A DNA stretch of 64,000 nucleotides. It comes from CATOSK01 sp963665735 (lineage in GTDB: Bacteria > Chloroflexota > Dehalococcoidia > Lucifugimonadales > UBA3495). The notes beneath the pieces were generated by a model that ran no database searches, had not been told where the DNA came from, and saw only the letters and a list, made by a program, of their open reading frames with translations. The position numbers and the translations under genes are program-made. The stretch covers positions 1,426,001-1,490,000 of the forward strand of contig OY762444.1 in the NCBI GenBank assembly GCA_963665735.1. The letters run 5' to 3'. Of the stretch, positions 54,382-62,505 are shown one piece after another (position 1 is the first letter of the stretch; every line of letters begins with the position of its first letter).

Positions 54382-55611
54382 ATGACCAGTTACCCCCGCC
54401 TGATGTTGGCGCTGAACCTTTTGCTGGCCGCCGGCCTGGCCTTGCTGCTGGCGGCCTGCGGTCCAGCTGCGCCGTCGGAATCGGAGCAGTCCTCCCCGGC
54501 TATGGACCGGGGCGACTTGCGGGCGATAGTTGATGAAGTGGTCGGATATGCCGACGGCCCGGTAGCCGACGCCGGCGAAATAACCAACGTGGTCGAAGAA
54601 GTGTTGGAGCAGGCGCCCGGTGTCAGGCTGCCCGAAGAGGAATTGAAAGCCTTGATTCGAGAAGCGGTCAGGGACGCCGTTGAACCGGGAGAGTTGGTTA
54701 TATACTCGGGCCGCAGCGATACGCTGGTTGAACCGATAATCGAGCAGTTCGCCGAAGCCAGCGGGGTTGACGTTAAGGTTAAGTACGCCAAGACCTCGCA
54801 GTTGGCGGCCACTCTGCTGGAAGAGGGCAAGAACAGTCCGGCGGATGTTTTCTTCGCGCAAGACCCGGGCGGGCTGGGAGCGGTGGAAGGACTGCTGTCG
54901 CCGCTGCCGGACAAAATCCTGTCCCGGGTGCCCCAGTGGGCGCAGTCGCCGGAAGGCAAATGGGTGGGAATATCGGGCCGCAGCCGCACCGTGGTTTACC
55001 GTACCGACCGGCTGACCGAGGATGACCTGCCCGACGATATGTTCGGGTTTACCGACCCGCAATGGAAGGGGCGCATCGGTTGGGTTCCTACCAATGTTTC
55101 TTTCCAGACGATGGTCACGGCGATGCGCTCCATCTGGGGCGAAGACCGTACCAGGGAATGGCTGGAGGGCATCAAGGCCAACGAACCCCGGGACTATCCC
55201 AACAACATCCCCTTGGTGGCCGCCGTCGCCGCCGGGGAGATTGACGTGGCCTTTGGCAACCACTACTACGTTTTCCGGTTCATGGCCGAAGAGGGGGATG
55301 ATTTCCCGGCCCGCAACTATCACCCCAGGAGCGGGGGGCCTGGCTCCCTGATTATGGTCGCCGGAGCGGGAATCCTGGAATCCACCGAAAACCGTCTGAA
55401 CGCCGAAAAGTTCCTGTCATTCATGCTGTCCGCCGGCGCTCAGCAGTATTTCGCTTCCCAGACCTTCGAGTACCCCCTGGTGCCTAACGTCAAGGTGGAG
55501 CGGGCGCTGCTGCCACTGTCTCACATCAACTCCCCGGAAATCGCCCTGGCCGGCCTCAGCGACCTGCCAGGCACCCACCGGCTGTTGCAGGATACGGGCG
55601 TATTGCCCTGA
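54382..55611 (+). CDS. extracellular iron(III)-type solute-binding lipoprotein
   Basis: A 409-residue protein. The lipoprotein signal ends LLLAACG (Cys about residue 25), then a ~90-residue helical linker, then a periplasmic-binding domain of the Fe(III)/FbpA-FutA type beginning LVIYSGRSDTL, with YAKTSQLAATLLEEG and the domain-hinge FGNHYYVFRF region. It would bind a metal or anion for an ABC importer, but no permease or ATPase gene is adjacent. The start is ATG 54382; ATG 54373 is an alternative. Confidence 0.88.
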   Translation: MTSYPRLMLALNLLLAAGLALLLAACGPAAPSESEQSSPAMDRGDLRAIVDEVVGYADGPVADAGEITNVVEEVLEQAPGVRLPEEELKALIREAVRDAVEPGELVIYSGRSDTLVEPIIEQFAEASGVDVKVKYAKTSQLAATLLEEGKNSPADVFFAQDPGGLGAVEGLLSPLPDKILSRVPQWAQSPEGKWVGISGRSRTVVYRTDRLTEDDLPDDMFGFTDPQWKGRIGWVPTNVSFQTMVTAMRSIWGEDRTREWLEGIKANEPRDYPNNIPLVAAVAAGEIDVAFGNHYYVFRFMAEEGDDFPARNYHPRSGGPGSLIMVAGAGILESTENRLNAEKFLSFMLSAGAQQYFASQTFEYPLVPNVKVERALLPLSHINSPEIALAGLSDLPGTHRLLQDTGVLP

Positions 55612-55689
55612 ACGTAAACCCAAGGGAATCGAATTGACCGCGGCGCGTCTTTCCGCATATATTGTCCCCAACCAACCGGGGGCAGCATT

Positions 55690-56052
55690 ATGGGAATCTT
55701 TACTACCCGCATCGGCGTAGCCAATCCGCAATCCGAAGAATACCAGTGGGAATGGGTTGAAGCGTGGGTTGATACCGGCGCTTCTCATTCCATGCTGCCG
55801 GCGTCACTGCTGGAGCAAGTCCTGGCGCTGACCCCGGATGAAGACCTGCTCTTTGAGTTGGGCGACGGACGGGAAGAACGCTACGGGATTGGGCAAGCCC
55901 GTTTCCAAATCGAAAATCGTCAAAGAACCTGTACCGTAATCTTTGGTCCCGAAGGCCAGTACCTTCTTGGGGCCAATACCCTCCAGCAACTCAACCTGAT
56001 TGCCGACGCCAACCACCATTGCCTCGTTCCCACTCCCAAACTGCGAATCTAA
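55690..56052 (+). CDS. clan AA aspartyl-protease-fold protein
   Basis: A 120-residue single-domain retropepsin-like protein. The catalytic signature WVDTGASHSML lies near residues 26-36 and the closing LLGANTLQQLNL near 92-103 forms the second half of the fold. Enzymes of this type act as homodimers. It stands alone. Function unknown. Confidence 0.85.
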   Translation: MGIFTTRIGVANPQSEEYQWEWVEAWVDTGASHSMLPASLLEQVLALTPDEDLLFELGDGREERYGIGQARFQIENRQRTCTVIFGPEGQYLLGANTLQQLNLIADANHHCLVPTPKLRI

Positions 56053-56226
56053 CTCTTTTCGCTACTTCGGGTCCTAGCAGTCCATCAACTTTGTTTTGAT
56101 GGGCAAACCAGGAATCCGTTCGTGGTGAGCTTGTCGAACCATGAACGGGCGGCCCTTCGACAAGCTCAGGGCGAACGGTAAAATCAACCATCATTTCAGG
56201 GTTGTTCGCCTACCAAAAGTCCCAAT

Positions 56227-56619
56227 CTACCCTTTGGCCGCCTCGCGGTAGGAATTGGCCAGGCTGCCGCGGCTGCGGGCCGTGTCGGGATGGTTCGGCC
56301 CCAAGACCCGCTCCCGGTCTTGCAGAATCTCCTCGAACAGCGCGACGGCTTCGCCGTAGCGTCCGGCGGCGTAAAGACAATTGGCGTGGCTGCTCCGTTT
56401 TCGCAGCGTAACCAGGTGGTCGTCTCCAAAGACCCGGCGGCAAACGGCCACGTTCTCCGCGAACAGGGCCAACGCCTCATCGAACCGCTTGTCCGCCCGG
56501 TAAGCGTGGGCCAACTGGTGCCGAGCCTGCACCGCCTCGGCCGGGTCTCCCGACTCGGCCTTTTCCATCGCCGCCAGCGAATTTTCCAGCCGCGTGATTC
56601 TTGCCTGCTTGTCGTCCAT
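56227..56619 (-). CDS. tetratricopeptide-repeat protein
   Basis: A 130-residue helical protein with a leading coiled segment and at least three TPR-like units: AVQARHQLAHAYRADKRFDEAL, LRKRSSHANCLYAAGRYGEAV and DTARSRGSLANSYREAAKG (each here cited in full for unit length below 23; core motifs are ALAHAYRA-like, CLYAAGRYGEA and SLANSYREA). The TPR_12-type motifs bind partner proteins. It is compact and ends abruptly after the last helix, so it may be a fragment of a longer TPR protein. Confidence 0.75.
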   Translation of the reverse strand: MDDKQARITRLENSLAAMEKAESGDPAEAVQARHQLAHAYRADKRFDEALALFAENVAVCRRVFGDDHLVTLRKRSSHANCLYAAGRYGEAVALFEEILQDRERVLGPNHPDTARSRGSLANSYREAAKG

Positions 56620-56685
56620 TAAAGCGTTCCGGTGGGGGCAATTTTATCGTCCAAGACGACGTGCGCCCGTTATGTTTATTCGCCG

Positions 56686-57282
56686 CTAAGCCGTCCCTGG
56701 AATCTCTGGATATTCCGGCGTTTCCGGCTCTTCCACGGCCCGCGGGTCGGGGCCGAAACGGTTGGGGCCGGTTTCGCCCTGCCGCACCATCCACACAATC
56801 AACCAGATTATCACCGCCAGAGTAACCAGCAGGGCCGCGATGGTGGCGATTATCGCCGGCAGGAAAACCAGGGCCTCCCAGGTTAATTCTCCTTCATTGG
56901 CCAGGAACAGGGCTACCGCAATGGCCCAAAGTACGGCGGTGGTTATCCACGCCAGCAGGGGAGACCACCAGGCCAGTTGCCACCAACCGCTCTTGCCGAT
57001 GTCGTGGAGCCGGCGGGAAGTTACCGCCAGTCCGGGCAGCAGGGTTGCCAGGCCGAACAACGCCTGGAAGGGGCCGGAACCTTGCCACCCAATCAACGAG
57101 GCGATGAACCCGTCAATGGTGGAGAATCCGATGCTGGCCAGAAAGGAGAACAGGACCCACCACCAGTATTCGGCCCGGGTGGCCCGCCCGGTAAAGTCGG
57201 CGTACTTGCGGAAAGCGCCCTTGACCGCCTCGATAAAAGTAACCATTGGTTTGGATTCGGGAACTATTACCGTCGTGGTCAT
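56686..57282 (-). CDS. DUF805 membrane protein
   Basis: A 198-residue membrane protein of the DUF805/YhaH family. Typical marks are FTGRATRAEYWWWVLF near 30-45, VTSRRLHDIGKSGWWQL near 87-103 and the closing TGPNRFGPDP. About four hydrophobic segments. The start is ATG 57282 behind AAGGAGCGGAA; a later ATG at 57246 would give the minimal family N-terminus. Function unknown. Confidence 0.88.
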   Translation of the reverse strand: MTTTVIVPESKPMVTFIEAVKGAFRKYADFTGRATRAEYWWWVLFSFLASIGFSTIDGFIASLIGWQGSGPFQALFGLATLLPGLAVTSRRLHDIGKSGWWQLAWWSPLLAWITTAVLWAIAVALFLANEGELTWEALVFLPAIIATIAALLVTLAVIIWLIVWMVRQGETGPNRFGPDPRAVEEPETPEYPEIPGTA

Positions 57283-57488
57283 TTCCGCTCCTTGGGTCTG
57301 GTCTCAAAAGTTGTCCGGCAGGCTCGCCGGCGGCGACCCCGCTTTCCAGGCGGTTCCACCATGACGGCGCCACTGCTCTTAGGTCTATTTTACCCTTAAT
57401 TGCCGCCGTTGTGACGCGGAGGCCGGGCCAACTGTGGCAAGCCGGCGGTTCTTCATGGCATAATACGCCGACGCTTTCAGGAATTATC

Positions 57489-58784
57489 GTGGCTATTCAA
57501 TCAACCGTTGACAACTCCCTTTCCCCCCACGGCGGCGTGCTGATAGAGAGGGTCAAACCCCTGCGGGATTCCGCATGGCGGCGGGAAGTTCTCAGCTACC
57601 CCCAAATCGCCGTCCGCGACCAGTTGGCGCGGGAATGCGTCAACATCGCTTACGGGTTTTTCTCTCCGCTCCAGGGTTTCATGGGCCGGGCGGACCTGGA
57701 CTCGGTGGCTCGCCACATGACCCTTTCCTCCGGCTACGTCTGGCCCATTCCCATTCTTTTCGACCTGTCGGCGGCGCAACTGGAAGGGCTGGGAATCAGC
57801 GCCGGCGATTCCGTACTGCTGACCTATCAAGGCCAACCCCTGGCAGCGCTGGAAGTCGAGGAAATCTACGATTACGACCGGGAATACCTTTGCCGGCAGG
57901 TTTACGGAACCACTGACGACGCCCATCCCGGCGTCCAGCGCACCCGCGCCTACCAGGACAGATTTGTCGCCGGCCCGGTCACTCTGGTCAACCCGCCGGT
58001 CATCAACCCGCCCTTCGACCAATTCTGGAAGACCCCCCGGCAGCTGCGGCAGACCTGGAACGACCTGGGTTGGAGTCGGGTGGTTGCCCACCAAAGCCGC
58101 AACGTCCCTCACTCCGGCCACGAATGGCTGATGAAAGGTGCGTATCTGGCCGCCGAGGCCGACGGCATCCTGGTCAGCGCCGTCATCGGAGAGAAAAAGC
58201 CCGGCGATTACATTGACGAGGCCATCGTCCTGACGCACCAACGGCTGAGGGATGCCGGGTTCTTCAAGCCCGGCGTCCATGAAACTTCGGCCTTGCTGTG
58301 GGATATGCGCTACGCCGGCCCGCGGGAGGCGGTGTTTCACGCCCTGGTGCGCAAAAACCTGGGCTGCACCCACCATATGTTTGGCCGCGACCATGCCGGC
58401 GTCGGCAGCTACTACGACACCTACGCGGCCCACGAAATTTTTGACACGCTGCCCGACCTGGGCATCAAGTCGGTGCTGACGTTGGAATGGTGGTACTGCC
58501 CGGTCTGCGCGGGGGTGGCCTACGAGGGACTTTGCGGCCACCCGGAGCGGAAACAGGAACTTTCCGGCACCTTTATCCGCAGCATCATCCAGGGCGGCGT
58601 GGAACCCGCTCCGCTGACCCTGCGCCCGGAAATTCTGTCCCTGACCCGGGAGTGCGCCGAGCGGTACGGTTTCGGTTCCCCCTTTGTCGGCGACGAATAT
58701 CTGGCCGGCCGCACCCCGGTAATGTCCATGCGCGCCCTGGACGGCGATTGTTGCGGCTGTACCCGCGCCCCGGAGGAAACCTAG
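57489..58784 (+). CDS. sat: sulfate adenylyltransferase
   Basis: A 431-residue ATP sulfurylase of the dissimilatory/archaeal type, forming APS and diphosphate from ATP and sulfate, or the reverse to make ATP. Nucleotide motifs are QSRNVPHSGHEWLMKG near 197-212 and GRDHAGVGSYYDTY near 297-310. Zinc-type Cys-His residues (YCPVCAGV and CGHPE) lie near 335-355. The start is GTG 57489 with AGGAA five bases upstream. It precedes aprB-aprA, from which it is separated by a restriction-modification pair. Confidence 0.95.
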   Translation: MAIQSTVDNSLSPHGGVLIERVKPLRDSAWRREVLSYPQIAVRDQLARECVNIAYGFFSPLQGFMGRADLDSVARHMTLSSGYVWPIPILFDLSAAQLEGLGISAGDSVLLTYQGQPLAALEVEEIYDYDREYLCRQVYGTTDDAHPGVQRTRAYQDRFVAGPVTLVNPPVINPPFDQFWKTPRQLRQTWNDLGWSRVVAHQSRNVPHSGHEWLMKGAYLAAEADGILVSAVIGEKKPGDYIDEAIVLTHQRLRDAGFFKPGVHETSALLWDMRYAGPREAVFHALVRKNLGCTHHMFGRDHAGVGSYYDTYAAHEIFDTLPDLGIKSVLTLEWWYCPVCAGVAYEGLCGHPERKQELSGTFIRSIIQGGVEPAPLTLRPEILSLTRECAERYGFGSPFVGDEYLAGRTPVMSMRALDGDCCGCTRAPEET

Positions 58785-58911
58785 CGTCGCCACAACCCCC
58801 GCAGCCCCGGCGGGGGTTGGGTTTGCATGGCGGGAACATTATGACACCTGGGACTTTCCGTAGAATTGGAAACGGCATATCCTGTCACGCGAAATATCCT
58901 TTGGAACCGCA

Positions 58912-59673
58912 ATGGAATCGAGCAACTTGGCAACCACCGTTATAGATGTCTTCGTTCGATGCGACGAGGCGGTTCGAGGCGGGAAACTCATACATAGAAC
59001 CAGCAGACAAGATAAAGAATTCCATTTCCAGAATTGGTTCCAAGACCGATTGGACGAATTGTTGATTCCGTATGACCCTCCTTCCCGTAACTCTTACCCT
59101 GATTTCCGCCTGGTGCATACCGCAGAAGGGTATGAGGTTAAGGGTTTGGGATACCCGGGCCGGGAAGCCAGTTATGACGCCAATAGCCAAATGCCGACGG
59201 GTTTGCACAACGGGCGCACCATATACTATCTGTTTGGCCGTTACCCGTCGTCAACCGACGACGAAGACTACCCGGTGATTGACCTGGCGCTCTTTCATGG
59301 AGATTTCTTGAATGCTACCCGCAACTACGTCCACCGCAATCAACATATCAATGGGTTTGGCAGTTACGGAGACGTAATGATACGCGACCGCAAAATGTAC
59401 GTGGCTCCGACCCCTTTCGCGTTGACGGATGGCACGGCGGGGCAACGGACTCTCATTTTGCCTGATAACGTAGAGGTAGATGCCAGGGTGGAAGGGGCCG
59501 GAGAATTGTCCCGCGTCGAGACTGCCCAGTTGCTTGTGGGATACGAAGCCGACCTGGAGGAGAATGCCATCTATCCTCGGTTTGTAGATAACCCAACCGC
59601 GGGACAAGAGCACAAATTCATTGCTTATCGCGTTGCGGGAACTAGCGGGCCTACTGTTAGTATGAAGGAATAG
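58912..59673 (+). CDS. probable type II restriction endonuclease
   Basis: A 253-residue protein next to a DNA methyltransferase. It has YPDFRLVHTAEGYEVKGLGYPG: a PD motif followed 11 residues later by EVK, the PD-(D/E)XK catalytic pattern of restriction enzymes. The rest is not recognised. It starts at ATG 58912. With the methyltransferase it probably forms a restriction-modification system. The specificity is unknown. Confidence 0.72.
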   Translation: MESSNLATTVIDVFVRCDEAVRGGKLIHRTSRQDKEFHFQNWFQDRLDELLIPYDPPSRNSYPDFRLVHTAEGYEVKGLGYPGREASYDANSQMPTGLHNGRTIYYLFGRYPSSTDDEDYPVIDLALFHGDFLNATRNYVHRNQHINGFGSYGDVMIRDRKMYVAPTPFALTDGTAGQRTLILPDNVEVDARVEGAGELSRVETAQLLVGYEADLEENAIYPRFVDNPTAGQEHKFIAYRVAGTSGPTVSMKE

Positions 59674-59693
59674 CGCTACCGGACGGCGACGTA

Positions 59694-61880
59694 ATGCTCA
59701 AAATGCAATTGCCACTTCTCACCGATTCAAAACCTCGTCGGTTTCCAGCCACCGACTCATCATCCCGGAGGGCTATCGAATGTGATGACTTCCCTTTTGA
59801 GGAGTTAAGCCGCATCGCCCAGGCTGAAAGTTGGCGGAAGGAAATTTATCGGCCTGTATATCACATCCACAAATGGTGGGCGAAGAGGCTGGGCTCCGTG
59901 TTTCGCGGGATCGTTTTGGGCACCCTAACCCCACAAGGCAGTGACATCCTTGACCTGTTTTATTCTCCGGTAAGGTTTCCGAATGCTGTGGTGTTCGACC
60001 CTTTTATGGGCAGCGGCACTACCCTCGGGGAGACACTGAAATTGGGGGGCAGGGCAATCGGGCGGGACATTAACCCGGTGTCGTACCTTCAGGTACGAAC
60101 GGCTCTTACAATGAGAGACGCGGACTGCCTGAAAGAGACATACCGGGAGGTTGAAAAGGATGTCGCCGATACTATTTCGGGTTACTACACGGCGCGCCTA
60201 CCCGACGGCGCTTTCTGTCCTGTGCTGTACTATTTCTGGGTAATGCAGGCCCAATGCCCGGACTGCGCCACGCCGGTGGACCTCTTCTCCACCTACATCT
60301 TTTCTAAACACGCTGACATCCGACGGGATCCTTCGGTACGAGTTGTATGTCCCTGTTGTGGGAACCTGTCCCGGCAAGATTACCGGGTAAGCGTGATGGT
60401 GTGCGGTCAGTGCAACAATCAATTCGACCCCAGGAATGGGGTAGCTAGAGGGAAAATGGCCGCGTGCGCCAACTGCGGCAGTAATTTCGCTATCGCCTCT
60501 GCCATCCGAAAGAAGGGCGGCCCCCCTTCTTATCGGATGTACGCCAAGTTAGTATTGACCCCGGGCGGAAAGAAAGAATACCTTCCCATCAACGAATGGG
60601 ATGAATCCCTTTACCGGAAAGCGGAATCCGAGTTGGAGGGTTGTTCCTTCCCCCTCCCGACAGGGACGATACAACCCGGTTATAACACCAACCAAGTTCT
60701 TAACTATGGGTTTACCTATTGGCGGCAAATGTTCAATTCCCGTCAACTCTTGTGCGCTTCTATTTTGGCGAACCGTATCAAGGCGATTGAAGATGAGCAC
60801 ATCAGAAACGCTTTCGTTTGCCTTTTTTCCGGCGCGATGGAATTTAGCAATATGTTCGCCTCCTACAAAGGCGAAGGCACCGGAGCCGTCCGTCATATGT
60901 TTTCCCACCATATCCTCAAACCGGAACGCACCCCGGTGGAAACCAACCTGTGGGGAACGCCCAAGAGTTCCGGGGCATTCTCGACCCTGTTCCGACGTCG
61001 CCTTTTACGTGGGGTACAGTACGCCCGGGAGCCTTTCGAAGTGGCTTTGTCAACCCAGGATTCCCGCAATTCTTCGGTCAAAGTCGAGTCCATCAATGAG
61101 TCTTTGCTAGGCATGGTCAACAGCGAGTCCTATCAACAATTTGCGCAGACCCCTAAGCTCTACGTCTCTTGTGGAGATTCGTCGAGAACCGACCTGCCAA
61201 CCGGCAGCGTGGACGCTGTGATTACCGATCCTCCCTTTTTCGATAATGTTCACTATTCCCAACTGGCCGATTTTTTTTATTCGTGGCAAAAGTCGATGTT
61301 GGGAGAATCACGATATTTCGGGGGGGACAGCACCCGTTCCGACAGCGAAGTCCAGGACTCAGACTCGGAAACTTTTGCTCGGAAGTTGATGCTGGTGTTT
61401 GCGGAGGCGCATCGGGTACTTAAAGACGATGGGATTCTTGCATTTACCTACCACCACTCTCGACCGGAAGGGTGGCGCAGCGTACTCCAGGCCGTTGTCG
61501 GGGCTGGGTTCCATATCCAAGCCTGCCATCCCATTAAAGCCGAGATGTCCGTCTCCAAACCTATTCAGCAGGCAAAAGACCCTATCAACTTGGACACAAT
61601 CATGGTATGTCGGAAAACTTGTGGTATTTCAAATGACGTGAATGAACCGGACAGTCAGCTACTCGAATCCGCTTTGGAGCGAGCGGAATACCAGGTTTTC
61701 AGATTGCGAAAGGCCGGCTGGAAACTCGGACGGAGCGATGTCAAAGTCGTAGTAATAGGACAGGTAGTTGCCGGAATTTCCAGGCGGTTTCCCAACCACG
61801 ACGCCGACCGCCTGTTCTCGGAAATAAACACTTCCTTAGAACGCGAGGTGGATAGGGTTTGCCGTGGCAATGCTCCCTGA
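59694..61880 (+). CDS. DNA methyltransferase (DUF1156-like, zinc-ribbon inserted)
   Basis: A 728-residue amino-methyltransferase. The N-terminus has IHKWWAKR, then the SAM motif VFDPFMGSGTTLGE near 98-111 with the acidic residue in GRDINPVSY. A long region with CxxC zinc pairs (CPDC, CPCC, CGQC, CANC) follows, and the catalytic motif DPPFFDNVHYS is near 505-515. SAM motif before catalytic motif with the target-recognition region between them is the alpha-type order. It protects the host site against the upstream endonuclease. Composition is more A/T rich than the sulfur genes around it. Confidence 0.85.
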   Translation: MLKMQLPLLTDSKPRRFPATDSSSRRAIECDDFPFEELSRIAQAESWRKEIYRPVYHIHKWWAKRLGSVFRGIVLGTLTPQGSDILDLFYSPVRFPNAVVFDPFMGSGTTLGETLKLGGRAIGRDINPVSYLQVRTALTMRDADCLKETYREVEKDVADTISGYYTARLPDGAFCPVLYYFWVMQAQCPDCATPVDLFSTYIFSKHADIRRDPSVRVVCPCCGNLSRQDYRVSVMVCGQCNNQFDPRNGVARGKMAACANCGSNFAIASAIRKKGGPPSYRMYAKLVLTPGGKKEYLPINEWDESLYRKAESELEGCSFPLPTGTIQPGYNTNQVLNYGFTYWRQMFNSRQLLCASILANRIKAIEDEHIRNAFVCLFSGAMEFSNMFASYKGEGTGAVRHMFSHHILKPERTPVETNLWGTPKSSGAFSTLFRRRLLRGVQYAREPFEVALSTQDSRNSSVKVESINESLLGMVNSESYQQFAQTPKLYVSCGDSSRTDLPTGSVDAVITDPPFFDNVHYSQLADFFYSWQKSMLGESRYFGGDSTRSDSEVQDSDSETFARKLMLVFAEAHRVLKDDGILAFTYHHSRPEGWRSVLQAVVGAGFHIQACHPIKAEMSVSKPIQQAKDPINLDTIMVCRKTCGISNDVNEPDSQLLESALERAEYQVFRLRKAGWKLGRSDVKVVVIGQVVAGISRRFPNHDADRLFSEINTSLEREVDRVCRGNAP

Positions 61881-61931
61881 TTTCCCAATCCCGAAAACCC
61901 CCACCCCATAAACACAACATCGGAGGAACCC

Positions 61932-62411
61932 ATGCCCACTTACGTTAACCCTACCGCTTGCAATGCTTGCGCCGGAGAGCATCTCGGCCCTTTGTGCGTT
62001 TACATTTGTCCCAACGACCTGATGACCCTGGACGATGGGCAGAACAAGGGCTTTAACCAGGAGCCGGAGCTTTGCTCCGAGTGCTACGCCTGCGTCAAGC
62101 TCTGCCCGCAGGACGCCATCCACGTGCGCGGCTACTCCGACTTCGTGCCTCTGGGGGCCGAAGTCCAGCCCCGCCGCAGCGACGGGTCGGGTCCCTTCCA
62201 GCACACCGAGTTGACCTGGACGGTGCGATTCCGCGACGGGCGGGAGTTGCAGTTCACCTATCCCTCCCGCAGCCGGACTCCCGGCTCCGTGGTTCCCCAC
62301 GAAGGCTTTACCGAAGACCCGGTGGCCGACCTGAAAGGCCAGGGACTGGCCGGCGAATCCAGGTGGCTGGGGGTGGACAAGCTGCCGTCGTTGCAATCCG
62401 CGAACCCGTAG
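61932..62411 (+). CDS. aprB: adenylylsulfate reductase, beta subunit
   Basis: A 159-residue ferredoxin-like subunit of APS reductase that carries two [4Fe-4S] clusters passing electrons to AprA. The first Cys set is CNACAGE...CVYICP near 11-28 and the second CSECYACVKLCP near 48-59. The C-terminal tail ending ESRWLGVDKLP wraps the alpha subunit. The start is ATG 61932 behind CGGAGGAAC. aprA follows after 94 bases. Confidence 0.96.
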   Translation: MPTYVNPTACNACAGEHLGPLCVYICPNDLMTLDDGQNKGFNQEPELCSECYACVKLCPQDAIHVRGYSDFVPLGAEVQPRRSDGSGPFQHTELTWTVRFRDGRELQFTYPSRSRTPGSVVPHEGFTEDPVADLKGQGLAGESRWLGVDKLPSLQSANP

Positions 62412-62505
62412 GGACCCCCGGCTTTCCGGCGACAGCAAGATTCCCGAATATGCGCCAATAGCCAACCATCCCGTCAACCCACGTAATACCGGAGGAGATT
62501 TTTTC

